A DNA stretch of 64,000 nucleotides from Bacteroidales bacterium (GCA_024398075.1 JAKSJM010000005.1:1-64000); one strand, 5' to 3'; shown: positions 35,581-44,068, numbered from the stretch's first letter. Translations and numbers: made by a program. Notes: generated by a model not told the origin, from the letters alone.

Positions 35581-36332
35581 AGGAAGTCCATGCTACGCTT
35601 GTAAAAATCTGGAGTCTCGTCGTAGATGGCGTGCTTGAGATTTGGGTAGATGTGGAGGGCGCAGCCTAGTGTGGAGGCAATTTCCTCTGAACCGGCAATG
35701 GTGACGACGCTGTCGAGCCCGCCCCCGAGGACCAGCGTCGGACAGGTGATTTCTGACAGACGGTCCGCCGGACCTGCAGTGAGACATGCTGATGCGAGCC
35801 TGCGAAACCATTCCTTGTCGTTTGGACGAAGAGCTACGCCGGGAACATTGTCCAGAAGCCCGGTCGCTTGCAGGAACTCATTGGAGTAGAATCGCCGGAA
35901 GGCGTCGTTCTTGAACTCCTCATAGTCGTCACTCTCCACAAGCTGCATCCAGTGCTCAATGACTCCCTTAAACTGCTCATTTGCACGGCATAGCGTAGCG
36001 CCAAGCACGAGCGCCTTGACGAATTCAGGGTGCTTGACTGCGAGGTGCTGGGCGATCATTCCTCCTTGCGATACGCCAATGACGCAGGCTTCAAATACGC
36101 CTTGCGCTTGCATGGTCTCGACAATGGTTTCGGCAAGATACTCGTTTGTGCAGTCGTCTGGCACCTCATCTGGACGGTCCACGACATAAATAGTGAAATT
36201 CCCCTTGAAATCCCCAAAGGTGGTTTCCAGAGCATCTTTAGCCCCTGTTATTTTCTGAGTGGAAAGGCCTGGGATAACCACGACTGTAATCCCTGAGTCT
36301 CCTATTTTGACAAAATCGCAAATTCTATTCAT
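35562..36332 (-). CDS. Alpha/beta-fold hydrolase
   Basis: The 256-residue protein has the fold's catalytic set: nucleophile elbow GVSQGG with Ser88, Asp207 in GGGLDSVV and His234 in NLKHAIYDE. It lacks a signal peptide. Esterase, thioesterase or C-C hydrolase activity is possible and I cannot choose. The C-terminus IVSR and the stop codon are encoded within repeat element A, so the gene end may have been set by insertion of the element. It lies 6 bp after the Ser-rich protein gene and probably shares its transcript. Confidence 0.85.
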   Translation of the reverse strand: MNRICDFVKIGDSGITVVVIPGLSTQKITGAKDALETTFGDFKGNFTIYVVDRPDEVPDDCTNEYLAETIVETMQAQGVFEACVIGVSQGGMIAQHLAVKHPEFVKALVLGATLCRANEQFKGVIEHWMQLVESDDYEEFKNDAFRRFYSNEFLQATGLLDNVPGVALRPNDKEWFRRLASACLTAGPADRLSEITCPTLVLGGGLDSVVTIAGSEEIASTLGCALHIYPNLKHAIYDETPDFYKRSMDFLFIVSR

Positions 36333-36338
36333 TGTGGA

Positions 36339-37349
36339 TTAGTATACAATCAGATTCTCGTCTGGATCCATCAGATACCATGTGTCTCCATTGGTCCTGA
36401 CGAATAGACTGAGGCTTCCCCAGCGCGAGCTGTAGCCATGCTCGAGCTCGAATGGGCTGCTGGTGTTGTTGTAGTACTCCAGGATGACTCTGCTGCCATC
36501 CTTGACCTTCGCTCTCGTGATTGTATTTATGTTGTTTGAGTCATCCTCCATCCTGACTGCGTAGAGCTCACCCCTTGAGAGAAGCTTCGCGATGCCTTCA
36601 GAACTGTAGTTAACAGTCTTATGGCTGGATCTGTATGGTTTAGGAAGACTACTGAATGAGTCTGAACTCCTGGTGCTGCTGCTTGAAGAAGATGATGATG
36701 ATGACGAGTAGGACGAAGACGATGAAGACGATGACGGCGAGTCATCTAGAAGCCAGCTGGCAAGGGCTGCGCCTCCTGCTATGATTGCCGCTCCCAATGC
36801 CAGCGCCCCAATTGTACTCCCGTTATTTGATGACGAGGATGATGCGGAGCCTGAATGATTTGCCATCAGGTCTACGTAAATGTCGTTCCACACGAAACCT
36901 CCTGTCGGATCTTCTATGTGTACCAGTCTTGTGTCGAGGGGTAGCGCACTGAACTGCATGACGATATCGCTCGGGCTGGAATTTGTGGACTGATAGTAGG
37001 AATACGACGAATACGTATAAGGCGCACCAAACTGGAAGTTACCAACGACTCTGTTCTGGTTCACGAATGCTCCAGCTGTGAGACCACATGTCTTCAGGTA
37101 CTGGCCACGGGCATCGTACGCATTTATCCTTATGTTGGATGTTATATAGTAGCTGCCAGCGTTATATCCCGTCCTCCATGTAAACACCACTTGTGACTGG
37201 TTATAGTCGGAATTAACCACCTTGACCATCAGGTTCGGTGAGTTCGTCCTCTGGCTTGGTGACTCATAGGACGCAATCACTACCTGGGCGTGGACAGCAC
37301 TCCCAAGCAATGAAGACAGTAGCTGCAGAGCTATGAACCTAAACTTCAT
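36339..37349 (-). CDS. Hypothetical exported protein with Ser-rich linker
   Basis: The 336-residue protein starts MKFRFIALQLLSSLLGSAVHA, a signal peptide. Residues 25-165 look like a beta-sandwich and include many Tyr and Ser. A hydrophobic segment at about 180-201 (GALALGAAIIAGGAALASWL) may span a membrane. Residues 205-234 are almost all Ser, followed by a C-terminal domain (240-336). I do not recognise the family. A longer frame from 37445 exists, but the signal peptide start at 37349 is preferred. It overlaps the preceding 83-residue gene by 11 bp. Confidence 0.65.
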   Translation of the reverse strand: MKFRFIALQLLSSLLGSAVHAQVVIASYESPSQRTNSPNLMVKVVNSDYNQSQVVFTWRTGYNAGSYYITSNIRINAYDARGQYLKTCGLTAGAFVNQNRVVGNFQFGAPYTYSSYSYYQSTNSSPSDIVMQFSALPLDTRLVHIEDPTGGFVWNDIYVDLMANHSGSASSSSSNNGSTIGALALGAAIIAGGAALASWLLDDSPSSSSSSSSYSSSSSSSSSSSTRSSDSFSSLPKPYRSSHKTVNYSSEGIAKLLSRGELYAVRMEDDSNNINTITRAKVKDGSRVILEYYNNTSSPFELEHGYSSRWGSLSLFVRTNGDTWYLMDPDENLIVY

Positions 37350-37590
37350 AGGTGAGTCTATATCGGCGTCCGCTCTCGAATGGCCCTCTAAATGTCTGTC
37401 CAGACACGTAGATGGTCTCCAAATCATCGTTAGATGACCACTCAATGATGGCTATGCCTCTGTCGTCTGTACGTACATCCTCGGTGAATCCGCCGAAAAA
37501 GCCCTTGACCTTCGCCGACACCTCAGCGTACTCGTATGGCCAATCAAGGCGGCCATTCTTCAGAACCTGAACTTCACACCAGCTTCTCAT
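37339..37590 (-). CDS. Small hypothetical protein, 83 residues
   Basis: The product starts MRSWCEVQVLKNGRLDWPYEY and contains DRGIAIIEWSSNDDLETIYV, a pattern of alternating strands that resembles a single carboxypeptidase-regulatory or CnaB-like beta domain. It has no signal peptide. The 11-bp overlap with the exported protein gene and same direction suggest they are translated together. No function can be assigned. Confidence 0.55.
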   Translation of the reverse strand: MRSWCEVQVLKNGRLDWPYEYAEVSAKVKGFFGGFTEDVRTDDRGIAIIEWSSNDDLETIYVSGQTFRGPFESGRRYRLTYEV

Positions 37591-37677
37591 ATTGATTCCT
37601 GTTTTAATTGTTAACGTTGGTAAATTTAGTGAATTTTATGTAATAACTATGCTCTTCGGTGAATTGCTTTGCAATTT

Positions 37678-38139
37678 TCATTCTCTCACAAATGTCCAGT
37701 CTTTCTGGTACTTGAAACCTTCGTAGCTGAATTCCCTCAGTTTCGCGACTTCAGAGGCCCTGTTCTCGATGATGAACCTTGTCATCGCGCCGCGGCAGGT
37801 TTTCGCCCATACTGATGGCGTGGTGTATTTCCCGTTTTTCAGCACATGGAATGATGGCTCAATTATTCCGCGAACCTCCTTTACGACTCTCTTCCAGTCG
37901 AAAAGCTGTCGGAACTCCTCTGTGTCGAGATATATCAGGATGCCATCGTCAGCATTGACCGACTCTATGAGGGCGTCAGTGAGCAGCGGCCTCCAGAACT
38001 CAGAAACCTTCATGCCGCCGGTGCAGGGAAGAGGGAAGCCTCCCTCACAAGGCCGCGTGGCTTGCTGCTTTCGTTCATTATCTTCGCACTGGCTAGTAGT
38101 ATCTGCATGTCTTGCTATTTGAGTTTCTTGGTGGAACAC
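37678..38139 (-). pseudogene. yaaA: 5'-truncated yaaA (peroxide-stress protein)
   Basis: The last 108 or so codons match the C-terminal half of YaaA: EFWRPLLTDALIESV, ILIYLDTEEFRQLFDW, the SVWAKTCRGAMTRFIIENRA region and FSYEGFKYQKDWTFVRE. YaaA is normally about 250 residues and limits iron-dependent oxidative damage; the N-terminal half is absent. Homology fades around residue 38 of the 153-residue frame (PLPCTGGMKV), and the preceding residues look random. The break is about 190 bp from repeat element B. I infer a deletion or rearrangement; the fragment is unlikely to be functional. Confidence 0.75.
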
Positions 38140-38210
38140 CCACGCTTGGGCACAATTTGTCTCCTTTCGGTAAATATAGTGTTTTTATATGAATCGAAGA
38201 CTCGGCTCCT

Positions 38211-38288
38211 TATCGTAATTCGATATAAAATGGACTACTTCAACACGACTCGCGTTTGAGTAGTCCAAAATTTATCGTGAAACGATAA
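38211..38288. repeat. Three-hairpin repeat element, copy B
   Basis: This copy matches copy A at the left hairpin (TATCGTAATTCGATA at 38211-38225), in the central stem (TGGACTACT and AGTAGTCCA) and in the right hairpin, here TATCGTGAAACGATA at 38273-38287. The loop differs (TCAACACGACTCGCGTTTG). It lies upstream of tsaD and of the truncated yaaA, so it is not simply a terminator. Homology to copy A starts a few bases further left (CTCGGC-CC-TTATCG). Confidence 0.8.
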
Positions 38289-38350
38289 GTCGAGTGTTTG
38301 AGTACATAATACTTCGCAGGCAAAATCGTGATTCTTGCGTAAAATTTTTC

Positions 38351-38358
38351 TAATTTTG
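38351..38358 (+). promoter_or_regulatory. Candidate -7 box for tsaD
   Basis: TAATTTTG fits TAnnTTTG and lies 22 bp before the tsaD ATG. No TTTG is present at the usual upstream distance. Confidence 0.4.
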
Positions 38359-38380
38359 TGGATTCAAAACACGAACTATT

Positions 38381-39403
38381 ATGTCAGATATCATACTTGG
38401 AATCGAGTCATCATGCGACGACACTTCGGCGGCCGTCATAAAGGATGGTTTTCTGCTGTCAAATGTGATCGCCAGTCAGGCGGTGCACAAGGAGTACGGT
38501 GGAGTGGTGCCGGAGCTGGCGTCTAGGGCGCACGAGCAGAATATCGTGCCTGTAGTGAGCCAGGCGCTCGCGAAGGCAGGTGTGAAGCCTGAGGAGCTCA
38601 CAGCGATAGCGTTCACTCGCGGCCCGGGCCTGCTCGGCTCGCTGCTGGTGGGAACCTCTTTCGCAAAGGCATTGTCGATATCATTGGATATACCAATGGT
38701 TATGGTGAACCATCTCCAGGGCCATATCCTCGCAAATTTCGTGAAGCAGGAGGGCAAGGAGAACAGGCAGCCAGCCTTTCCATACCTCTGCCTTCTCGTG
38801 TCTGGTGGAAACTCGCAGATCGTTAAGGTAAACAGCCCGCTTGACTTCGAGATCCTTGGCCAGACTATCGACGATGCGGTAGGCGAGGCGTTCGACAAAT
38901 GCTCGAAGATGATGGGGCTTGGCTATCCAGGCGGTCCTATTATTGACAAGCTTGCCGCGCAGGGCGACCCAAACCGCTTCAAGTTCGCAAAGCCTCATAT
39001 CGAGGGGCTTGATTACAGTTTCAGCGGCATCAAGACATCGCTGCTGTACTTTGTGCGCGACGAGATGGCGAAGGACCCAGAGTTCATGGAGAAGAACAAG
39101 GAGGATATCTGCGCGAGCTTCCAGAAGGCACTCATTGACATACTGATGGACAAGCTCATCAAGGCTGCGAAGCAGACGGGCATCAAGGAGATCACCATCG
39201 GTGGCGGCGTATCAGCAAACAGCGGCCTGAGAAACCGCATCGAGGAGGAAGGCCGCAAGCGCGGATGGAATACCTATCTCCCTGAGTTCAAGTTCACTAC
39301 GGACAATGCTGCAATGATTGCGATAGCGGGTTACTTCCATTATGAGGCAGGCGAGAGAACCTCTCTCGACGTCGCTCCGGTGTCACGTATCGCAGATTTC
39401 TAG
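38381..39403 (+). CDS. tsaD: tRNA N6-adenosine threonylcarbamoyltransferase TsaD
   Basis: The 340-residue protein starts MSDIILGIESSCDDTSAAVI, the canonical TsaD N-terminus, and has the iron- or metal-binding HLQGH near residue 111 and FSGIKTSLL further on. TsaD transfers the threonylcarbamoyl group to A37 of tRNAs that read ANN codons, with TsaB and TsaE, which are not in this window. Length is normal. It is followed after one base by an FAD-protein gene. Confidence 0.97.
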   Translation: MSDIILGIESSCDDTSAAVIKDGFLLSNVIASQAVHKEYGGVVPELASRAHEQNIVPVVSQALAKAGVKPEELTAIAFTRGPGLLGSLLVGTSFAKALSISLDIPMVMVNHLQGHILANFVKQEGKENRQPAFPYLCLLVSGGNSQIVKVNSPLDFEILGQTIDDAVGEAFDKCSKMMGLGYPGGPIIDKLAAQGDPNRFKFAKPHIEGLDYSFSGIKTSLLYFVRDEMAKDPEFMEKNKEDICASFQKALIDILMDKLIKAAKQTGIKEITIGGGVSANSGLRNRIEEEGRKRGWNTYLPEFKFTTDNAAMIAIAGYFHYEAGERTSLDVAPVSRIADF

Positions 39404-39404
39404 T

Positions 39405-41009
39405 ATGAGAGAGTTTGAGATAGCAGTTCCTCTCGGCAAGCCACTTCGCCCGGACGAGGTGAAGAGAGAAGTGGCGAGGGCATTTCACTTTTCGAAGAAT
39501 GCCGTCATCAAGGTGATAGACCCGTCGAGGAACCCATTCCCGGAGAAATCAGCATCGCCAGATGCGACAGCCACATGCGTGATAGCGCGTCGAAGCATCG
39601 ATGCGCGTGGCACAGCAGTGTGGCGCTATCGCGTGCAGGTCTACACATACGGTGAAGAATATTTACCTTATGAACTTCCTGAGTATCAGGATGTTCATGA
39701 TGCACGTCCGGTAGTGGTCGTAGGCGCAGGACCTGCTGGAATGTTTGCGGCGCTGAAGCTTCTTACCTTAGGCCTAAAGCCTATCGTGCTTGAGCGTGGC
39801 AAGGATGTTCACGCGCGAAAGCTCGATATGGCGAAACTCTCGCGTGACGGCATAGTGAACCCAGAGTCGAACTACTGCTTCGGCGAAGGTGGAGCGGGCG
39901 CTTTCTCTGACGGAAAGCTCTTCACGCGCTCCTCGAAGAGAGGTGATAACCGCGAGGTGCTCTACCAGCTCGTGAAGTTCGGCGCTGACCCTACCATCCT
40001 CATCGATGCTCATCCACACATAGGTACGGATAAGCTTCCGCTGGTGGTGGAAAATATCAGACTGTGCATAGAAGAGCATGGAGGCGAGTATCATTTCAAT
40101 ACTTGCGTAAATGATATAGAGTATTCAGAATCAGGAGTTAAGGTGATTGCGGGGGCCAATGTTTTCGAGGCCGCTGCGGTTATCCTCGCGACTGGTCATT
40201 CGGCGCGAGATGTCTATGAGATGCTGGACGCGAAGGGATGGCCACTCGAGGCGAAGGGCTTTGCCCTCGGCGTGCGAGTGGAGCATCCGCAGAGCGTCAT
40301 AAACCAGGCACGCTATCGCGGCCGTTTTCGTGAAGGCATGCCTACGGCGGAGTACTCATTTGTCGAGCAGGTCGACGGCAGGGGAGTGTTCTCTTTCTGC
40401 ATGTGTCCAGGAGGTATCCTGGTGCCATCTTCGACCGAACCGGAGACCATCGTACTTAACGGCATGTCGAACTCGGCGCGCAACTCTCGCTGGGCAGATG
40501 CGGGAGTCGTCGTGCAGATCGAGCCGGAAGACCTTCCGGCGAAGTATGCAGCCGACGGCGCATTCGCTGCCATGAATTTCCAGCGTGATGTGGAAAAGGC
40601 AATGTATCAGCTTCGTCCTTCAGCAGAAAATCCGATGGCTGCGCCTGCGCAGCGCATGATGGATTTCTGCGCCGGACGCATCTCGAGAACATTGCCAGAG
40701 ACATCATACCACCCAGGTGCAGTGTCATCGCCTCTGCACCAGATGCTTCCTGACATCGTGGCGCATAGGCTGCAGAAGGTATTCCCTCTGGTGGACAAGA
40801 AGATTCCTGGCTACTATACAAACGATGCGCTCCTTCTCGGCGTGGAGTCGCGCACATCATCGCCTGTGCGCATCCCTCGTGATCCTGAGACGCTTGCTTG
40901 TCGTCCGCATGTATATCCTTGCGGCGAAGGTGCTGGCTACTCTGGCGGCATCGTGTCATCAGCCATCGACGGCATCCGCTGTGCAGTCGCAGCGGCAGAA
41001 CAATTGTAA
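39405..41009 (+). CDS. FAD-dependent dehydrogenase-like protein (COG2509 type)
   Basis: The 534-residue protein has an N-terminal alpha/beta segment (about 1-90) and then the dinucleotide-binding motif VVVVGAGPAGMFAALKLL near residue 104. The NYCFGEGGAGAFSDGKL stretch and the C-terminal CGEGAGYSGGIVSSAIDG are typical of this group of large uncharacterised flavoproteins. Its substrate is unknown. The start at 39405 gives MREFEIAVPLGKPLRPDEV, which fits the family; the longer frame from 39342 lies inside tsaD. It precedes another flavoprotein gene by 3 bp. Confidence 0.85.
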   Translation: MREFEIAVPLGKPLRPDEVKREVARAFHFSKNAVIKVIDPSRNPFPEKSASPDATATCVIARRSIDARGTAVWRYRVQVYTYGEEYLPYELPEYQDVHDARPVVVVGAGPAGMFAALKLLTLGLKPIVLERGKDVHARKLDMAKLSRDGIVNPESNYCFGEGGAGAFSDGKLFTRSSKRGDNREVLYQLVKFGADPTILIDAHPHIGTDKLPLVVENIRLCIEEHGGEYHFNTCVNDIEYSESGVKVIAGANVFEAAAVILATGHSARDVYEMLDAKGWPLEAKGFALGVRVEHPQSVINQARYRGRFREGMPTAEYSFVEQVDGRGVFSFCMCPGGILVPSSTEPETIVLNGMSNSARNSRWADAGVVVQIEPEDLPAKYAADGAFAAMNFQRDVEKAMYQLRPSAENPMAAPAQRMMDFCAGRISRTLPETSYHPGAVSSPLHQMLPDIVAHRLQKVFPLVDKKIPGYYTNDALLLGVESRTSSPVRIPRDPETLACRPHVYPCGEGAGYSGGIVSSAIDGIRCAVAAAEQL

Positions 41010-41012
41010 TAT

Positions 41013-42437
41013 ATGAAAGCTGACATCATAGTGATAGGTGCAGGTGCATCAGGACTTATGGCCGCATACGCTGCGGCTCGCACGCTTGTGGAAAATGATC
41101 GTGTGGCAGATGTCCTCCTGCTCGAGAAAATGCCGCGCCCTGGCCGCAAGATCATGATTACGGGCAAGGGACGATGCAACTTCACAAACCTCAAGGAATG
41201 GAATGAATTCTCACAGCACATCCGTTCCAAGGCGAATTTCGTGAAGCCTGCCTTCTACAACTTCACCTCGCAGGATGCCATCTCCTTCTTTGAAGGCTAC
41301 GGCATGTCTACGGTAGTGGAGAGGGGAGACCGCGCTTTCCCTGCATCCCATCACGCTTCAGACGCTGTCGACACGCTTGTCCTTGCCGCTCAGCGCTATG
41401 GCGTAAAGCTCGTCACCGATTGCGAAGTTCAAACCATTTCTCATGCCAATGAATTTGCGCTTGAGACATCGCAGGGCAAGTTCTTCTGCAAGAAATTGAT
41501 CATTGCCACAGGCGGCCTCTCATATCCTGGCACAGGCTCCACCGGCGATGGCTATCGCTGGGCCACTTCCCTCGGACACAAGATTCAGCCCCTCTTCCCA
41601 TCGCTTACTGCACTGGTGCCGAAGGGCTACAAAGATACTTCGGCAGACGTTCCTGGTTCTGACTCCAGTGCAGACACTCTGTCGGAAACTTCATTGAAAG
41701 GCCATCTGCACCGCACTTTGCCATTGACCGAATATGGTCAGATGCTTTGTGGCAACCAGCTGAAAAATGTTGGCGTCACCTCTATCATTGAAGGTTGTGA
41801 AGCTGATGAAGAATTCGGCGATATTGACTTTACCGATGGCGGAATTGAGGGCCCAGTTGGCTTTCAGCTTAGCCGTAAGTGTGTCAAGTCAATTATCAAT
41901 GGTTCAAGGGTTTCCATACGCATTGACCTAAAATCTGGAGTGTCGCTTGAAGAAGTGACAGAGCGTGTGAAACAGCTCTGGAACGACATCGCTAAAGATC
42001 CTCGAAGCCGTGGCCTCAAGGATCGCGAGAAGTGTCGCATCCTTCTGGGCAAGCTGATTCCGTGGGATCTCATACCTGGTTTCCTTGAAGGAAATCCTGA
42101 CATCATCACAGTTGAGACTCGAAAGTCCGGTTCTTTCCACGGCAAGCCACAGTTCTCCTCTAAGGTTTGGGTTAACCTCAATGCCATCGCTCGCGCTCTT
42201 AAGTCCTGGACCTTCGACATAGAAGGCTTCGTCGGCTACGAGCGTAGCGTAGTCACAGCCGGAGGCGTCTCCACTGATGATATCGTAGCTAAGACTCTTG
42301 AGTCACGTATAGTTCCTGGCCTTCACTTCTGTGGTGAGGTACTCGACATGGACTGCGACACGGGAGGTTACAACCTACAGGCTGCATTCTCCACCGGCTT
42401 CCTCGCTGGCCAGTCCGCAGCGCGCTCCCTTATATAA
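41013..42437 (+). CDS. BaiN/HI0933-type flavoprotein
   Basis: The 474-residue protein begins with the FAD motif IIVIGAGASGLMAAYAA and has the family signature PGRKIMITGKGRCNFTN near residue 45 and a C-terminal GGYNLQAAFSTGFLAG. Members of this group are flavoproteins related to bile-acid-metabolism BaiN; most remain uncharacterised. It is about 50 residues longer than usual, partly because of a Ser- and Asp-rich insertion around residues 205-230. It is the last coding gene of the tsaD group. Confidence 0.85.
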   Translation: MKADIIVIGAGASGLMAAYAAARTLVENDRVADVLLLEKMPRPGRKIMITGKGRCNFTNLKEWNEFSQHIRSKANFVKPAFYNFTSQDAISFFEGYGMSTVVERGDRAFPASHHASDAVDTLVLAAQRYGVKLVTDCEVQTISHANEFALETSQGKFFCKKLIIATGGLSYPGTGSTGDGYRWATSLGHKIQPLFPSLTALVPKGYKDTSADVPGSDSSADTLSETSLKGHLHRTLPLTEYGQMLCGNQLKNVGVTSIIEGCEADEEFGDIDFTDGGIEGPVGFQLSRKCVKSIINGSRVSIRIDLKSGVSLEEVTERVKQLWNDIAKDPRSRGLKDREKCRILLGKLIPWDLIPGFLEGNPDIITVETRKSGSFHGKPQFSSKVWVNLNAIARALKSWTFDIEGFVGYERSVVTAGGVSTDDIVAKTLESRIVPGLHFCGEVLDMDCDTGGYNLQAAFSTGFLAGQSAARSLI

Positions 42438-42447
42438 TATCCTCGAA

Positions 42448-42478
42448 ATTTTGGTGGAAATTAAATTTGTGCTATCTT
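42448..42478 (+). promoter_or_regulatory. Promoter of SRP RNA
   Basis: TTTG at 42448-42451, a 19-bp spacer and TATCTTTG at 42471-42478 match the Bacteroidota consensus exactly and place transcription start near 42485, the first base of the RNA. Confidence 0.75.
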
Positions 42479-42484
42479 TGCACT

Positions 42485-42589
42485 GGGGAAAGTCGTACAC
42501 GACCAGCTCCCTCTGAACTCCCCCAGGGTCGGAAGGCAGCAAGGGTAGGAGGTTGTAGCGGTGCGATGTGCTAAGCTTTCCCTTTTTTT
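42485..42589 (+). ncRNA. ffs: Signal recognition particle RNA (small bacterial 4.5S type)
   Basis: The RNA contains the domain IV hallmark GGTCGGAAGGCAGCAAGGGT at 42528-42547. Its ends pair: GGGAAAG (42486-42492) with CTTTCCC (42577-42583 region). It ends in seven T at 42583-42589, a terminator-like end. The mature length would be about 98 nt, as in other bacteria with the short form. It binds Ffh and directs membrane protein insertion. Confidence 0.93.
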
Positions 42590-42662
42590 GCCACTTTAGC
42601 TCAGTCGGTAGAGCAGCGCATTCGTAACGCGCAGGTCGCGAGTTCGAGCCTCGTGAGTGGCT
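42590..42662 (+). tRNA. tRNA-Thr (anticodon CGT)
   Basis: The 73-nt sequence folds as a standard cloverleaf: acceptor GCCACTT/GAGTGGC, D stem GCTC/GAGC, anticodon loop TTCGTAA, and T arm GCGAG-TTCGAGC-CTCGT. The anticodon CGT reads ACG. Pair 31-39 is A-C, so the anticodon stem has one mismatch next to the loop. The 3' CCA is not encoded. It starts directly after the T run of the SRP RNA and has no promoter of its own that I can see. Confidence 0.95.
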
Positions 42663-42685
42663 CCCCAGAGCGCTCGTAGCTCATG

Positions 42686-42720
42686 AAAACAGCCCAGGAT
42701 TATTCCTGGGCTGTTTTCTT
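42686..42720 (+). terminator. Intrinsic terminator after tRNA-Thr
   Basis: A perfect 14-bp stem (42686-42699 with 42704-42717) with a 4-nt loop ends in TTTTCTT. The A run on its left arm makes it usable in both directions, so it may also serve the convergent LD-carboxypeptidase gene. Confidence 0.85.
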
Positions 42721-42759
42721 ATTAGTGTGCAGTGGTATTTGTGCAAACTGCAAACACAG

Positions 42760-43758
42760 CTAGTTGCCTTCGAAGGAGATGGTGACACCGTCGGAACGGA
42801 CGTCAAGCGACACGGTGGCGCCTTCGATTAGAGGGAGGTTCACTGAGTCGTGGCCGGCAGGGAATCCGAAGGCCACGGGGATGCCTAGCTCGCGGGTGTA
42901 GTAAGACATCATCTCATTCACGCTCTCGTATGGGAGATCATTGCCACAGTCGGTGAAGTCTCCGAAAATGATGCCCTTCACGTGTGAAAGTGCGCCGTGG
43001 ATGCGGAGCGTCTGGAACATGCGGTCAATGGCGTGCATGCTCTCCTCGACCTCCTCGATGAAGAGGATGATGTCCTCGTCGCCGGCCAGCATGTCGTAGT
43101 CGCTGCCACAGAGCACTGAGAATGTGATGAAGTTGCCTCCCACAAGCTTGCCGGTGGCATTGCCCAGAGTGTTCAATGAATCAGCGACTATCTCGTAGCG
43201 CGGGAGTATGCCGAAAAGCAGGTCTTTCAAGATGAGGTCGTCCTGCTGGGGACCGGCCTTGCGGCCAATGGCTCCGCACATGTTGCCATGGACGCTCATC
43301 ACGCCAGCCTTCAGCGTCGCTGCATGCACGGCGGTGATGTCGCTGTAGCCCACGATCCACTTCGGATGCTCGCTGAACTCGCTGGATGGGATCATGTCGA
43401 GCAGTCTCATTGCCCCATAACCTCCGCGGGTGCAGATTATGGCCTTGATCTCGGGATCACGCAGTGCGGCGAGCATGTCGCTCACCTTCTGCTCGTCAGT
43501 ACCTGCATAGTGATCGGCTTTCTCCGAACCCATGCCGACCCTGTCGGCTATGTTTGTGTGCTCGCCCATCACAGGCTGCAGCCCCCATTCCTTGAGTACT
43601 TCGCACGCGCGAGTTATCGCCGCGTCGCTCTTCATCTGGTACGACGGCGACAGTATGGCTACCTTGTCGCCAACTTTCAGGAAGTCAGGTCGGATCGTCT
43701 GTGCGTTTATGCTAAGTGAAAGTGCACCTGCAAGGGTGGCAAGTATTAATCTTTTCAT
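42760..43758 (-). CDS. LD-carboxypeptidase (peptidase S66)
   Basis: The 332-residue protein has a signal peptide ending SINAQ. It contains KVAILSPSYQM at the start of the mature protein, CTRGGYGAMRLLD, and WIVGYSDITAVHA with the expected catalytic Ser139; a Glu and a His of the S66 triad are expected in the C-terminal half. S66 enzymes trim the terminal D-Ala from peptidoglycan tetrapeptides; most act in the cytoplasm, so the signal peptide here implies a periplasmic site. A consensus -7 box lies upstream. Confidence 0.9.
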   Translation of the reverse strand: MKRLILATLAGALSLSINAQTIRPDFLKVGDKVAILSPSYQMKSDAAITRACEVLKEWGLQPVMGEHTNIADRVGMGSEKADHYAGTDEQKVSDMLAALRDPEIKAIICTRGGYGAMRLLDMIPSSEFSEHPKWIVGYSDITAVHAATLKAGVMSVHGNMCGAIGRKAGPQQDDLILKDLLFGILPRYEIVADSLNTLGNATGKLVGGNFITFSVLCGSDYDMLAGDEDIILFIEEVEESMHAIDRMFQTLRIHGALSHVKGIIFGDFTDCGNDLPYESVNEMMSYYTRELGIPVAFGFPAGHDSVNLPLIEGATVSLDVRSDGVTISFEGN

Positions 43759-43777
43759 GATTCAATGTGTTTGAAAG

Positions 43778-43785
43778 CAAAGATA
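43778..43785 (-). promoter_or_regulatory. Candidate -7 box for the LD-carboxypeptidase gene
   Basis: CAAAGATA on the plus strand reads TATCTTTG on the minus strand, a perfect -7 box 19 bp before the start codon. A clear -33 box is not seen. Confidence 0.45.
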
Positions 43786-43868
43786 GCTAAAAACACTATT
43801 TATAGGAATTGCCTTGGTATACTATGTATCGTTTTAGTCAATTTTTTTGTCTCAAATGAAGAAAAAAG

Positions 43869-43900
43869 TTTGGAATTAAGAATCTCATCGTCTATATTCG
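43869..43900 (+). promoter_or_regulatory. Promoter ahead of the Gln/Asn-rich leader
   Basis: TTTG at 43869-43872, a 20-bp spacer and TATATTCG at 43893-43900 (one mismatch to TAnnTTTG) place a start of transcription near 43907, about 15 nt before the leader ATG. Confidence 0.55.
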
Positions 43901-43921
43901 CATACAGATTTGTAAAAACAA

Positions 43922-44023
43922 ATGAACGCTTACTATCATAATTTTTCTGGATACTCTAATCAGAATAATAACCAGCGCCAGCAGCAGGCGCCGGAAATTG
44001 TTCTATATATCCAGCCGATATAG
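43922..44023 (+). CDS. Candidate Gln/Asn-rich leader peptide, 33 residues
   Basis: The frame runs from ATG 43922 to TAG 44021-44023. It has six Gln and six Asn codons; residues 13-22 read NQNNNQRQQQ. A promoter lies just upstream and a stable hairpin 45 bp downstream, ahead of glutamine synthetase type III and a run of genes that make or use glutamine. The final codons (ATC CAG CCG) include CCAGCC at 44011-44016, which can pair with GGCTGG at 44074-44079 in the 5' arm of the hairpin. This is the layout of ribosome-stalling attenuation. It is unproven, and a random Gln-rich peptide is possible. Confidence 0.5.
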   Translation: MNAYYHNFSGYSNQNNNQRQQQAPEIVLYIQPI

Positions 44024-44068
44024 GGCAAATCAAGTGTGAATATGGAAAAAGAAGTTTCGAAATAGTAA

